Shown in pieces: positions 19,601 to 27,293 of a stretch of DNA of 30,522 nucleotides (the first letter of the stretch is position 1; each line of letters begins with the position of its first letter). The DNA is from Gonium pectorale. Its lineage: Eukaryota; Chlorophyta; Chlorophyceae; Chlamydomonadales; Volvocaceae. The notes beneath the pieces were generated by a model. It saw only the letters and a list, made by a program, of their open reading frames with translations, ran no database searches and had not been told where the DNA came from. Location of the stretch: contig LSYV01000028.1 in the NCBI GenBank assembly GCA_001584585.1, forward strand, positions 164,603 to 195,124. Direction: 5' to 3'. A program made the translations under genes and the position numbers.

Positions 19601-22600
19601 TCAGGCAGTCACCGAGAGAGTCAGGTGCTTGCGTTCGCCCTCTGCTGAGAGGTATGCCACTAATGTATAGTGCAGTAGTGGTACCATGGCCCCGCCCTGC
19701 AACTCCCCAACCAAGGCGCACTATATGTATACGTACGGAGGCGTACGTACGAGCAAAGTAATAACAAGCGATGAGCGTCGTAATGTTTTGTATTCTGGGG
19801 TTACTCAGGATGGATTGGATTGCAAGCCATCCAATACCACGCAAGGTTGAATGGCGACTGGTGGATTGAGTGTGCACGGCACGGAAAGGAATACAACTAC
19901 GAATAAAAGGAAGCTTTGAGGCAGGCGATCACCAAGGGGCTGGACCCTCATACATTTGTGCTACGCACCCGCAGCGGTGACGATGTGCAGCACAGTGCCG
20001 TACACGCTGCCCTCCTGGGGAACCCGCGCGACGCCCTGCACCATAAGGCCCAGCTGCGCCCGGCCGGTGCCGTTGATCTGAGGGCACGGCAAACACGGAC
20101 GCTTCTGTACAGAAGAAAGTGTTCTTGCAATAACATACAGCTCCGCGCCTGCTGCGTTCATATATATCTGGCTGACAAACGTTATCGCTGCCAGCTATCT
20201 CAAGCAAGTTCTGTCGCCCTGACAGAGTTGAAATACGTACGGCGTGTACGGCAGTCACTGGCACAAGTAAGCCTGGTAAACACCCGCAGGTACAGCATAA
20301 CGGCGCTGGCGACCAATCGACCCGTCCGCTGTGGATCTGCCGCCGTGGAACCAGGCGCTAGGTGCACCAAACTGGTGCCAAAGCGTCGAGCTCAATCGAC
20401 TGCCCCACCCACTGCCAGCGTCATCAACTCACCAGAAGGTACTTCAGCTCCAGCAGCGCCTCGATATCAATCTCGCTGTTGAGCCCTTGTGGGGTCCCCA
20501 TGTACCTTCGTGCGTACCGGCAGGGAAAAGGGAAGGGAGCGGTAATGTTGTCACAAGCATTCAGCAAAAACGTACATACGGCATCACAGAGCATAACTCA
20601 AGCAGACCAGCACCCACCATGTACGTATGAGCTGCTTAGACACAAACGTGGCATTGTCACACGCACGGCCCGTACACACGCACGGCCCGTACACACGCAC
20701 GGCCCGTACACACGCACGGCCCGTACACACGCACGGCCCGTACATATGCACGGCCCGTACACAAGCACGGCCCGTACACACGCACGGTCCGTACACACGC
20801 ACGGCCCGTACACATGCACGGCCCGTACACAAGCACGGCCCGTACACACGCACGGCCCGTACACACGCACGGCCCGTACACAAGCACGGCCCGTACACAC
20901 GCACGGTCCGTACACACGCACGGCCCGTACATATGCACGGCCCGTACACAAGCACGGCCCGTACACACGCACACACGGCGTATATACATAGCCCGTTTGT
21001 ATGTGCACACGCACGGCCCGTACACACGCACGGCCCGTACACAATTACACACGGCGTATACACATAGCCCGTTTGTATGTACACACCGCATGGCCCGTTC
21101 ACACGTACGGCCCATACACATCTACCGTATATACATGGCCCGAACACATGCACGGCCTGTACACACACATCTTTTTTGCATGAACCTATGTGGCCATGAC
21201 AAACAAGATGTAAGACGCATTGCATGTTTTTCCCATTGCCTGGCCAGCAGTGAGCGTGCTTGCTCATGACAGCCACTCACGCAGCAGTTCGTAACACTGG
21301 CAGCGCCCCATCTTGGGTGGTGGCACCAGGAGCTGTGCCGGTGGTGTTGGTCGTGCTGGACTCCACGAGTCGGTGCACGATGGCCCCATTCTCAACGCCA
21401 AACTCTGCGCTGCCAGTGCGGATGATATCGTTTACCACACCACCCGAGTCCTTGACATACATGATGCCGCCTTTGACCTGCGATCAAGACAAAATGGAAT
21501 AACGGGTGCGTCGTGCGTGGTGCGTGCGGCGTGCGGCGTGCGGCGTGCGGCGTGCGGCGTGCGGCGTGCGGCGTGCGGCGTGCGGCGTGCGGCGTGCGGC
21601 GTGCGGCGTGGTGCGTGCGGCGTGCGGCGTGCGCAATGCACGGTGATGGGGGGCGCGGGAGGCGCAGGGGCACGGGGGCTGCGGGGGGTGCGGGATGCAG
21701 GGAGACCGGGATGTGGGGGATAGGGGGCGTGGGGGGTATGGAGTGCTGGGTGCAAGGTGCGAATCAGGGGTGCGGGGTGTGAATCAGGGGTGCGGGCTGC
21801 AAATCAAGGGTGCGGGGTGCGAATCGTGCTCTTGTACTTGGGCCATCATCCTGGCCGCATTTTAATGTAGGTCGACGCACGCACCTCGGTGTCCTTGAGA
21901 GAGTATAGCATGGCGTACCTGGATGGGAGCAGGTGGGTGTGTGGGCCGGTTGAGAGATGAGCGAGCCATTCAGGAAGGGCGTGCTTGGATGTAGTGATGG
22001 CTTGGATTGCATGGATATATTGGTGTGTCAAGGCTGCCCATCACCCCAGCTCCATGCACAAATATGGATATGGTACTTGCATTTGCAATTGCATATGGAG
22101 CGTTGAAAACCTGAACATACGACTGCCACACTAGCAGGAACCACCATCACAGGCAGGCCCACCCCACCAGGCGCCACTGCCCCCCCTCCCCGCCCCGCCC
22201 TGCTAGCCCTGCCTGCCCGCCAAACCCGCCCCGCCCACCCTGTGTAAGATGGGTTGTCATCAGCACTCACGTAAGGCCAATGATGGTGCCGATCATGATG
22301 AGCCCAAACACGAACATGATGACCACCGTGTAAGCCAGGTACCTGCGCTCGCGGCGGGTGCGCGTGACGCCCTCCAGCATGCCGACCAGCTCTGCCACGT
22401 CGATGGTGCCGTCGCCGTTGCGATCCAGGTCTGTACGGCGCACACGCACAGGCAGCGGAAGTGAAGAGAATGGAGGGGATGCTTGTCACTTTTATGTGCA
22501 AGGCTGATGAACATGTATCTAAGCACGGCAGTGGCGGATGTAACAACAGGGACGACAAGGCTTCACGGTAATCTGATCATGCAAGGCTGTTACAGCGAAT

Positions 22601-24002
22601 AACGAACAACGAACAATGGACAAGCCGCATGAACGTTGACTTGCAACCAGCAACGGCGGGGTAACAGAACAATGGACAGGAGCATGGACGCAGGGAGGGT
22701 GTTTGTTTGCCAAGGCAGACAGAAATATCATGGCGGAGCGCATGAGCTGTTTGTTGCGTGTGCGCACAAGGCCGCTGTCAATCACCAGTTGCCATCACTA
22801 GTGGCAGGAGCGTGCCATCATCAGATCGATCAGAGCTTGGTGGATGCCCCAGCCGAAACATACCATGTCAGTGGCAAGCAGCGGCTGTGGGCCAGGCACC
22901 CTGGCCTACCTTCAAGGATTCGGAGTATCTCCCCGTCGTTGCGTTTGTCGTTGCCGACTGAGAGGGATGGAGCAGGACACAGGAACGACACCCATTGACC
23001 CCTCGTGCATGGACAGTACGCAGTCATGCATGGTTATCCCGTATCTGCTGAGTTGGGTCTGCGCCCCAGGCCAAGCTCGTTTCAGAGGCTGCCCCTCTTG
23101 TTCAAGCACGGACCAAACATGAGCGGCTTTTCCCATGAACCAGCTGGGGTGGGTTGGGGAGCCGGTAGGTGAAGGTGCGCAGCGCACGTAGGGTCGCAGC
23201 ACGGCCAGCACATATGTACCCCAGGCGGCAGCAGCGATCTGTAAGTGACTTCTGCAGTCAATTACATACGCCCGTTGTTTGCAGGCCCTGTGCCCCACGT
23301 GCGGCGCATTCATTCTGCCGACTGTTGGCATGCGTGCGCATAGTACACCCTATACCACGCCCAGAAGTGTCACTACTCCCAACAGTCGGTCGGCGGCGGC
23401 CACGCTAGCCGCACATTATTGTCGCGCTACGCTGCTGCTGCAGTGACCGATCGATCGACCACGCCCTACCCGCTCCCCTCCGCTCACAATAAAAAGGCCT
23501 GCTGCTGTGCGAGGCATTCTCATTATTAAGGAAACTTGTAACGCAACAGCACTTACTCGTCCGCATGACCTCCCTGACACTCAGGGTCCGCATGACGCCT
23601 TTGTGATGACCTGCAGGTAGCAAGCGCGGCCCGAAAGCAAGCGGCGGTGGACGGGCGGGCAGGGGGGGGGCGAGACGGCGGCGGCGGGGCGCATTCAAAC
23701 GCGAATAACCGAAGCAGACGCACACGCCGACTCTCTCGGCTTCACAATTGCATTTAAATCCTATACATCCTAGTCCATGATGCTGCTGCTGTAAGGAAGC
23801 GAGCGAGCAAGCGAGGCTAACCTCCAAAGGACAGCTGCAGGTCTGCCCCACGTCGCTAAAAGAGCTTGTTGCACAGCAACAAGTTTGTTCTCTGACACGA
23901 ATACTCACCTGTGGCGCTCATGGCAGCAACGTTGGGCGCGCCCTGGCCACTGCTGTTTGGGAAGTCGCCCCCGGCTGTGCCGCCAGCGGCGGGAGAAGAC
24001 AT
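5247..24002 (-). CDS. Multi-exon membrane lectin: EF-hand, TM helix, Pro-rich linker, VMO-I, ricin-B lectin
   Basis: Spliced gene of about 37 exons and about 1,330 residues. Minus-strand exons, high to low: 24002-23909, 23610-23557, 22957-22910, 22430-22271, 21918-21885, 21477-21281, 20505-20433, 20077-19969, 19501-19359, 18134-18057, 17702-17365 (end uncertain), 16805-16745, 16384-16258, 15889-15750, 15528-15456, 14892-14829, 14271-14080, 13894-13777, 13241-13194, 12993-12953, 12560-12402, 11921-11892, 11765-11726, 11270-11216, 11032-10998, 10703-10664, 10449-10411, 10090-9928, 9596-9549, 8990-8903, 8575-8484, 8283-8183, 7642-7502, 7275-7153, 6674-6294, 6009-5879, 5389-5247. All introns chosen are GT-AG and nearly every junction keeps phase. 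The start is the ATG in ACAACCATGTCT. Predicted role: calcium-linked, glycan-binding surface or matrix protein. The architecture is inferred from family patterns; function is not demonstrated. Defects: a one-base frameshift at 6508-6512 and a phase break between 11892 and 11765. Confidence 0.85.
6182..6261. repeat. Perfect tandem duplication of about 40 bp
   Basis: Two adjacent copies of a unit beginning TGGACGCCAGGTGCTTGG and ending CTGCCAACTA, with no internal mismatch seen. It lies inside the intron between the exons at 6294-6674 and 5879-6009. Being perfect, it is either very recent or an assembly duplication. Confidence 0.9.
7502..10703 (-). CDS. Exons 26-33: VMO-I-type three-repeat beta-prism domain
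   Basis: Three tandem repeats have the pattern W-x-x-x-x-x-C, then G-x-x-(V/M)-R-x-E-x-x-Q-G, then GDDTA-x-(N/D)-x-(I/L)-x-x-x-C. Repeat 1: GTWRQASFPC, YRMRVEPHQGWGDDTALNGL, VSCINGD. Repeat 2: WGDWTQWTACP, ARVRAEAPQGGGDDTAVNSI, FTCSNGG. Repeat 3: WGDWGEPLLCP, LQVRMEAPQHLGDDTALDGL, MACC. This is the signature of the vitelline membrane outer layer protein I family, a beta-prism with threefold symmetry first known from hen egg. Vertebrate members are secreted proteins of about 200 residues; here the domain is embedded in a membrane protein. Exons 26 and 27 add a short lead with the sequon NWT. The introns fall at different points of each repeat, so the repeats did not arise by recent exon duplication. 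Confidence 0.85.
7787..7852 (-). mobile_element. Degenerate relic of the dispersed repeat terminus
   Basis: Minus-strand sequence with GGGCTCCGCCCTTTTCCA, then a CTT..GAAG core, then a TTTCCCTTCTTGTC end. It aligns with the terminal part of the repeats at 49-728 and 18135-18823. It sits in the intron between exons 8183-8283 and 7502-7642 of the large gene, in the same orientation relative to the gene as the 18135-18823 copy. The rest of the element is not detectable here. Confidence 0.6.
9398..9467. ncRNA. Perfect 23-bp inverted repeat with a 24-nt loop, candidate small-RNA hairpin
   Basis: The arm 9398-9420 (starting CTTGTCCTACACCGTC) is fully complementary to 9445-9467, with one mismatch and two more pairs outside it. 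The loop is 24 bases. It lies in the intron between exons 9596-9549 and 8990-8903, so it would be transcribed with the gene. Intronic hairpins with 21-22 nt perfect stems are known miRNA precursors in Chlamydomonas. A short inverted-repeat transposon footprint is the alternative. No other copy of the arm was noticed in the window. Confidence 0.45.
10324..10367. repeat. Three copies of a CCCTGGGAC unit
   Basis: Units CCCTGGGACCACGTTA, CCCTGGGACTGTGTTG and CCCTGGGACCACGGCA follow each other at about 16-17 base spacing, in the intron between exons 10449-10411 and 10090-9928. Short and imperfect; no function is suggested. Confidence 0.8.
10998..13241 (-). CDS. Exons 19-25: second beta-rich segment made of very small exons
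   Basis: Seven exons of 48, 41, 159, 30, 40, 55 and 35 bases. Readings include AGVPIGICSLVRTVYS, HGDFGLEFGCGGT, PIVIDGSMELDTCEK, KTLGVELSIDLAKVCV, AYGAGFGLG, FNVIVAKVELAAE joined to VSLEASIGITFFDIWI, and SIDIVSDLYIL. Repeated strand-like patterns ending in short exons suggest a beta-barrel or layered sheet, but no family is assigned. Exon 22 (11921-11892) enters and leaves in phase 1, whereas exon 23 must be entered in phase 2, so either exon 22 is one base short, a small exon is missed, or the gene is broken here. All other junctions agree. Confidence 0.65.
12040..12065. repeat. Three copies of an AGGGCGG heptamer unit
   Basis: The run is AGTAGGGCGG then AGGGCGG twice then AGG, in the intron between exons 12560-12402 and 11921-11892. 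On the transcribed strand it makes a C-rich CCGCCCT tract. Confidence 0.8.
13777..16384 (-). CDS. Exons 13-18: beta-rich ectodomain segment, family unknown
   Basis: Six exons chain without any phase conflict: 127, 140, 73, 64, 192 and 118 bases. Typical stretches are TYAYGGYIRVMYDFALHP, WRKIEVLADNSTAVYQW, VISYTYGGIDAIGDT, RRFELVVSQPSRKDG, FEFQHPDIGTVVVEVLEF and GTGDWPKWALD. Alternating hydrophobics, few cysteines and four sequons (NST, NAS twice, NGT) indicate a secreted beta-structured region. No catalytic motif or named family was recognised. The order of exons and the conserved junction residues (for example HLETT across exons 12/13) make the coding call firm even though the fold is not identified. 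Confidence 0.75.
14533..14745. repeat. G-rich minisatellites with quadruplex potential
   Basis: Two adjacent arrays in the intron between exons 14892-14829 and 14271-14080. The first (14533-14590) repeats GCGGGTGTG. The second (about 14633-14735) repeats a GAGCTGGGGCCAACTGGGAC-like unit with regularly spaced GGG or GGGG runs on the plus strand, which is the template strand of the gene. Such runs can fold into G-quadruplexes. The minus-strand serine/proline-rich frames here are an artefact of the repeat. Confidence 0.85.
16745..17702 (-). CDS. Exons 11-12: proline/serine-rich linker
   Basis: Exon 11 opens with two cysteines (IFEPCVIPEQPDADRCIF) and passes into a linker with PPPPPAPSSSG, SPEPSTSSPPMPP, a serine/asparagine run and a basic RRRRHLY end. 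Such segments are typical of hydroxyproline-rich algal wall and matrix glycoproteins (pherophorin-type rods are an established example), where prolines are hydroxylated and arabinosylated. The 3' end of exon 11 is uncertain: a GTAGCT donor (exon end 17365, phase 2), a GTAAAG donor (17397, phase 0) and internal phase-1 sites are possible. Exon 12 (DTEDLDGVALYKGARYM) needs phase 1 if it starts at 16805 or phase 0 if at 16803. A 5' extension reading MYPPCIQSPPPPAE is also open. Only cDNA would settle this junction. Confidence 0.65.
18057..21477 (-). CDS. Exons 6-10: juxtamembrane ectodomain
   Basis: About 200 residues directly outside the membrane (about 131-330). Recognisable stretches are MYVKDSGGVVNDIIRTGSAE (exon 6), EALLELKYLL (exon 7), GLMVQGVARVPQEGSVYGTV (exon 8) and TIANIFAEAGFRVSSTRRAL (exon 9). 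From memory of algal predicted proteins, this layout (short TM-proximal segment, ELKYL, AxGTI, FAEAGF, then a GFFN motif) recurs in volvocine EF-hand/TM proteins, but no named domain is assigned. It is beta-strand-rich with sequons NTT and NGT. Exon 10 (26 codons) lies directly beside the inverted repeat copy and ends in FVMKLK. Introns 5, 6 and 9 here are the most repeat-laden of the gene. Confidence 0.8.
18135..18823 (-). mobile_element. Dispersed repeat of about 680 bp, right copy (inverted), interrupted by an N gap
   Basis: Reverse complement of 49-728 with scattered differences. It lies in the intron between exons 19501-19359 and 18134-18057, and in gene orientation its pyrimidine-rich end (CCCCCTACTTGTC) abuts the acceptor: only TGCAG separates it from exon 10. 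The element therefore supplies the polypyrimidine tract of this intron. A 20-N gap at 18719-18738 falls inside it. At the other end it passes directly into the tetranucleotide array. Confidence 0.85.
18719..18738. other. Assembly gap of 20 N, probably with nothing missing
   Basis: Both sides of the N run show GAATTC (GGAATTC before, GAATTCTAC after). In the intact copy at 49-728 the matching site reads once as TAGAATTCCATAG. Collapsing the two GAATTC copies restores the intact sequence, so the gap is best explained as two contigs overlapping by six bases. Confidence 0.85.
18820..19066. repeat. (CGGA)n tetranucleotide array of about 61 units
   Basis: Uninterrupted GACG/CGGA units over about 245 bp, ending at GGAGACAATCCC. 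It is the counterpart of the TCCG array at 1-48 and is attached to the same repeat element. Four is not a multiple of three, so all frames on each strand give the same four-residue repeat (PSVR or TDGR); these long open frames are not genes. Confidence 0.97.
19067..19130. repeat. G/C-rich palindromic cluster beside the array
   Basis: Contains GGGGGCTCCGCCCCCC (a near-perfect palindrome), then GCCGCTTCGCGGC (hairpin with a short loop), then GGGGGCTCCGC again. The GGGCTCCGCCC core also occurs inside the dispersed repeat itself (near 677-689 and 18178-18189). This may be the real outer terminus of the element. Still intronic for the large gene. Confidence 0.6.
20656..21170. repeat. 15-bp minisatellite, about 33 units, in intron 6
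   Basis: Unit CACGGCCCGTACACA, with variants in the ACACGCA/ATATGCA/ACAAGCA part; right of about 20970 it becomes irregular and is interrupted by two copies of a GGCGTATA.ACATAGCCCGTTTGTATGT block. Because the period is a multiple of three and lacks stops, both strands carry frames of 150-230 codons (GPYTRTARTHAR or VYGPCVCTGRACVRA) that are artefacts. It lies between the exons at 21281-21477 and 20433-20505, which splice in phase across it. Confidence 0.95.
21509..21632. repeat. GTGCGGC heptamer array
   Basis: About 15 units of GTGCGGC, with occasional GTGCGTG variants, in the intron between exons 21918-21885 and 21477-21281. It is followed to about 21830 by a purine-rich stretch with repeated GGGGTGCGAATCAGG-like units. 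Intronic low-complexity DNA. Confidence 0.95.
21885..24002 (-). CDS. Exons 1-5: cytosolic EF-hand pair and transmembrane helix
   Basis: Exon 1 gives a 31-residue Gly/Ala/Ser-rich N-terminus. Exon 3 supplies a degenerate EF-hand-like loop, DKRNDGEILRIL (about residues 53-64), with Leu instead of Glu at position 12. Exon 4 supplies a canonical 12-residue loop, DRNGDGTIDVAE (residues 68-79), with ligands at 1, 3, 5, 7, 9 and 12. A basic run, RTRRERR (89-95), then precedes a hydrophobic helix (about 97-119: YLAYTVVIMFVFGLIMIGT and on). The positive-inside rule puts the EF-hands in the cytosol and the rest outside, as a type II protein. Exon 5 (34 bases) adds YAMLYSLKDTE at the outer face. Exon phases across the five exons are 1-1-1-2-0 and join cleanly. 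There is no cleavable signal peptide; the helix acts as a signal anchor. Confidence 0.85.
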
Positions 24003-24128
24003 GGTTGTTGTCAGAATAACAGCAGCAGAACGCCTGTTGACGTCAGATCAACTAGCAGCTATTGTAGTGCTCGACAATTCTGTTGGGCCATGCTGTGCGT
24101 GATCAACTTGGTAGGCAGTCTACACGGG

Positions 24129-24136
24129 CTTTTATC
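24129..24136 (-). promoter_or_regulatory. Possible TATA-like element upstream of the large gene
   Basis: Minus-strand GATAAAAG lies about 127 bases upstream of the ATG at 24002. The position would suit a core promoter with a 5' leader of roughly 95 bases, but the match is partial and no transcript data are available. Confidence 0.2.
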
Positions 24137-24372
24137 ATGTTTCAAACACGGATTCGATTATAGGTACGACATCGATAGCAGTTGGTTATTGGTTTACCTC
24201 TTCAGCAGTACCGGTATGCATGCTAGGAGTTCTAGAGGACGACTTTCACCGTATCCTTGCTTCGTGCGCAACCCCCTGGCGGGGTATTGAAGACAGAGCG
24301 CGACGGCCATCCTAGGATGTATGTATGCTCCTTCGTAACCGTCCACAAGATGTCACTGTGGTCACACACCAA

Positions 24373-24786
24373 TCGAGTCCCTAACCGCCGACAAAAGTTC
24401 GCTGCTGCTTCAATTGACTCAAATGTATGTCTAAGCAACACCTTAACAGAAATAATAAAAAAAGGGCTCCACACCCGAGTTGCCATGGACGGCATATCAA
24501 CAGCTCTTGGCGCGTTTCTTCTTACTTACTTTGAAATCCTCGACAGTTAGTTACCCTCCAACCCGCCCGACTGCAGGGCCGCCTACCTGCTCCTAATGAT
24601 GCGCGTTCAGTAAAAGAGTCACCAACAAGCATGACCACTAGTCGTGGTCAATCCAAAAGAAAGTCGAGTCTGTCGAGTCCCTAACTGCCGACCAAAGTTT
24701 GCTGCTGCTTCAATTGATTGACGCAAATATATGCCCATATTAGTTAACAGAATGATTATCACCTGGCTCCACACCCGGGTTGCCAC
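24373..24786 (+). repeat. Direct duplication of a unit of about 115 bp (24373-24486 and 24674-24786)
   Basis: The two copies share TCGAGTCCCTAAC.GCCGAC, a TTCGCTGCTGCTTCAATTGA-like block and GGCTCCACACCCG.GTTGCCA at their ends, with substitutions and small indels between. The second copy runs straight into the broken ORF described next, as a 5' leader would. Repeated 5' units are a known feature of some LINE-type retrotransposons; the duplication could equally be two truncated copies of one element. Confidence 0.8.
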
Positions 24787-26198
24787 GCACCTCCCACCGC
24801 AGGTCCTCCCTTCTCCTCCCCGGCACCCTCGCCACGCACCTCCGCCGCCGCCATCTCCGCCACCCCCGCCCCCACCGACAGGCCCTACTGTCCCCCCCCC
24901 CTGCACCGTCACCGCTCCTGCTCGGTAGGCACTCGGCGCAGCAGCCACGACGCAGGACCTCCTTTGCGTCGCCCTGGAACCTCGTCTCGACGACGATGAC
25001 CCCTTCGATCGATTCGGCATCGCCGACATCCTCCCCCCAGAGGGCCTGGGGCCGGCTGCCGCGGCAGCCCGCACTACGCTTACCGCCGCCGGCAATGCTG
25101 CCGCGGACCTCACCTAAGTCCTCCTCCCACCACCCCGCCCTGACCCCCGCCGCCTCTGCGGCCTCCTCCGCCATGCACAGTCCTCCGCACTGGCCGCCGC
25201 CACCACCACCCACTCCCTCACCGCACGACCGCGTTGTCAACCGTGGGAGGATACCCGCCGCGCCCACCAGACCGCTGCCATCACACTCGCCGTCATCCAC
25301 GCAGCTCACACAGCCATCACCTCCGCCATCAGCCCGCCGGACCCCCACAGCGCCCAACGCACCGAAGCCACGGATTCTGCCCCGCCGCCCCGGCCGTCCA
25401 CTCGCCCGGCACCCCACCACCGCCACACTGGACCGCCTCGACACCCTGGTCACTGGCAAGTGGCCCCAGCGCCCACCCGCCCGCCCTCTCCGCCCACCAC
25501 CTCGCCGCCTACGCCGCCACTGCCCCACCCAGCCCTCGCCGCCGAGGGCGCCACTACCCCACCCGGCACTCGCCGCCGAGGGCGCCGGAACCCTGCCCGC
25601 CCCTCGCCTTTGCGGCGCAGCTCCCGCCTGGCCGCCAGCACCACAGACCTATCCTACGCTGACTGCAAGGCCCTGGCTCCGGCGCGTCGTCCCCTCGTTC
25701 AACCGGGGAACGCTGCTGCGCCTGCTTGCAGCGCCGACCCACCCATGCTGCTTTGTGACGCCACAGGATGCCCCAAAGCCTACTATATCACCTTCCTCCC
25801 CCCACCCTTGCCGGCACCCCCCGCCGCCGACGTCCCTTGGTATTGCCCCAGCTGCTCCCGGGATCGCCTGCTGCTACGGGCTCACGCTGTCGCGGCCGCC
25901 CTCTCCGCAGCTGCCACTTCCGATCCGGCCCCACCGTCCCTGCTGCCGCCAGCCGTACTCCTGGCCGTCGCGGACGCGGCCGTTCCCCATTCGGCCCCTC
26001 CCGCCCCACCACCCCTCGTCCCTGCCTACCGCGCTCCACAACGCGCCCGCCCCTGCCACCGCCACCGCCCCGCCCCTGGGCTCCGCTGGTGCTGCGGCCG
26101 TACCGGCTTACTACCTGGCCACCACTTCCGACGCGATGGCAACCCACTTTGCGTGGGAAAATGAACGGCTCCACCCCTGGCTGGGGCCTCCGGTATAA
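24787..26198 (+). pseudogene. Broken ORF with a damaged PHD finger, probably retroelement ORF1
   Basis: One plus-strand frame reads as a diverged protein: TTQDLLCVALEPRLDDDDPF (about 24947-25006), RFGIADILPPEGLGP, then a TAA near 25112, then a Pro/Ala-rich region, LSYADCKALAPARRP (about 25655) and LLCDATGCPKAYYITFLPP (about 25748), ending PWYCPSC. The last part is a PHD finger in which the usual zinc-binding His (KAYH) is Tyr and the following Cys (ITCL) is Phe, and the first Cys pair is incomplete. In-frame stops occur at 24926 (TAG) and near 25112 (TAA); the frame closes near 26164. PHD fingers occur in ORF1 of some LINE retrotransposons, which fits the duplicated leader just upstream. No reverse transcriptase follows. 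The alternative is a decayed host PHD gene. Confidence 0.5.
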
Positions 26199-27111
26199 AA
26201 CGTCGCTCCAGCCGGCTTACTATGCAGGCACCATGAAAATGAACAAGACCCCGCCTGCCATGCGTTTCCTGGCTTGCTGGCAAAGTTTCGCCTCTCCTGA
26301 TGGGGGCGGCGCGCGTGCGGGCTGAGTGGGCGCCGCTTCTGTGCCGCCGGGTTCCTCGGGCGGTGGGGGTGCGCGCGGCGCGCCACGGCTCTGTGCGCAG
26401 GAATTGTCGAATGTGTTCGTGGGTGCACCTTTGTCTAGTTTCCCTGCTGCCTTCCGTGTGCAGGAGCACGATAGAGCCGCCACCCAAACGGCACGTGGGG
26501 GCACTGTCCCCTCGAGGCTTGGCGGGGCCGGCGAGGCGCGGGTGTCATTGGGTTTTGAGCGAGGCGGTGCAAGCAAGCAAGGGGAACCTGCAAATATGGC
26601 AGAAGTAGTTATATATCCCTGTCCGTTGGGCACTGGGGGGAGAGAAAGTCATTACCATACTCCGGACTCGGGTGTATCCAGCGGTTGAGTAGCCACTACA
26701 ACAGCAAAATAAAGGGATAGCCCCTGGTCCTAGATAGAGCACGCACGCATCCCGTCATGACAGCGTGCCTAGCCACAACAGCAGGACGTGCACAGCGAGC
26801 CCATATCGGCACGCTCTGTGTGTGACACATCGGCGATCGGCCACCCCGCCGTGCATGCACGCACAGTCCAATAATGCTGCCGTCTGGATCGCCAGCAGGC
26901 AGCAGGGGCCGGGACCACACGGCGGGCCGCCATGGGAAAGCAAGGGCGGGCTGCACGCGGGCCTACCTGGCAGCAGGGGACAGGATGCGCGCGACCGGCG
27001 GGGACCAAGGGGGCAGGTGGCCAATGCCAATGCCGCCGGGCTGGCGGTCCATGCCGCAAACTTCCCTGGGAAACCACCCAAACATGCACCAGACACCAAG
27101 CCGATCTGTAC
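26199..27111. other. G/C-rich stretch without a supported gene
   Basis: Both strands carry open frames of 100-150 codons because of base composition. None shows a motif, splice-bounded structure or consistent codon bias. A block near 26920-27000 (GGCGGGCCGCC, GCACGCGGGCCTACCTGG, CAGCAGGGGA) recurs in altered form near 27590-27650, so part of this stretch belongs to a degenerate repeat family. Confidence 0.4.
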
Positions 27112-27293
27112 GAATGTACCCGATGGATTGGCGGATCAGGGGCATGGCCAATGCCACGCGGAGAGACGATACGATCGTCTAACCGTCAAACGCATGTACG
27201 CCTGTATATATGAATGTACCCAATGGATTGGCGGATCAGGGGCATGGCCAATGCCACGCGGAGAGACGATATGATCGTCTAACCGTCAAACGC
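27112..27293. repeat. Direct tandem duplication, 82-bp units at a 100-bp period
   Basis: Units 27112-27193 and 27212-27293 differ at only about two positions (CGATGG against CAATGG, ATACGATC against ATATGATC). Each ends in GATCGTCTAACCGTCAAACG. Older, diverged relatives with the same CACGCG..GAG..GA..GATCGTC.AACCG order appear near 27745-27850 and 27970-28030, always ending in AACCGTCAA-like motifs. Confidence 0.9.

Noticed and set aside
20656..21170. Possible CRISPR array
   Set aside because: Units are contiguous with no unique spacers and the context is eukaryotic and intronic.
20584..21276. Open frames of 150-230 codons on both strands with GPYTRTAR or VYGPCVCTGRA repeats
   Set aside because: The 15-bp minisatellite is a multiple of three without stops, so frames stay open by arithmetic. 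The exons on either side splice in phase across it.
23160..23240. Possible extra exon reading AAAAWGTYVLAVLRPYVR on the minus strand
   Set aside because: It has an acceptor-like start, but the exons at 23610-23557 and 22957-22910 already join in phase (ACG A then TC GGC), and this stretch has no clear donor.
24740..25528. A 262-codon Gly/Arg-rich minus-strand open frame
   Set aside because: It is the complement of the Pro-rich plus-strand region, with no motif and no splice support.
24780..26198. A 472-codon plus-strand open frame
   Set aside because: It is a Pro/Arg/Ser-rich reading with no motif. The PHD-like and acidic readings are in a different frame of the same strand, so the long frame is a by-product of G/C-rich composition.
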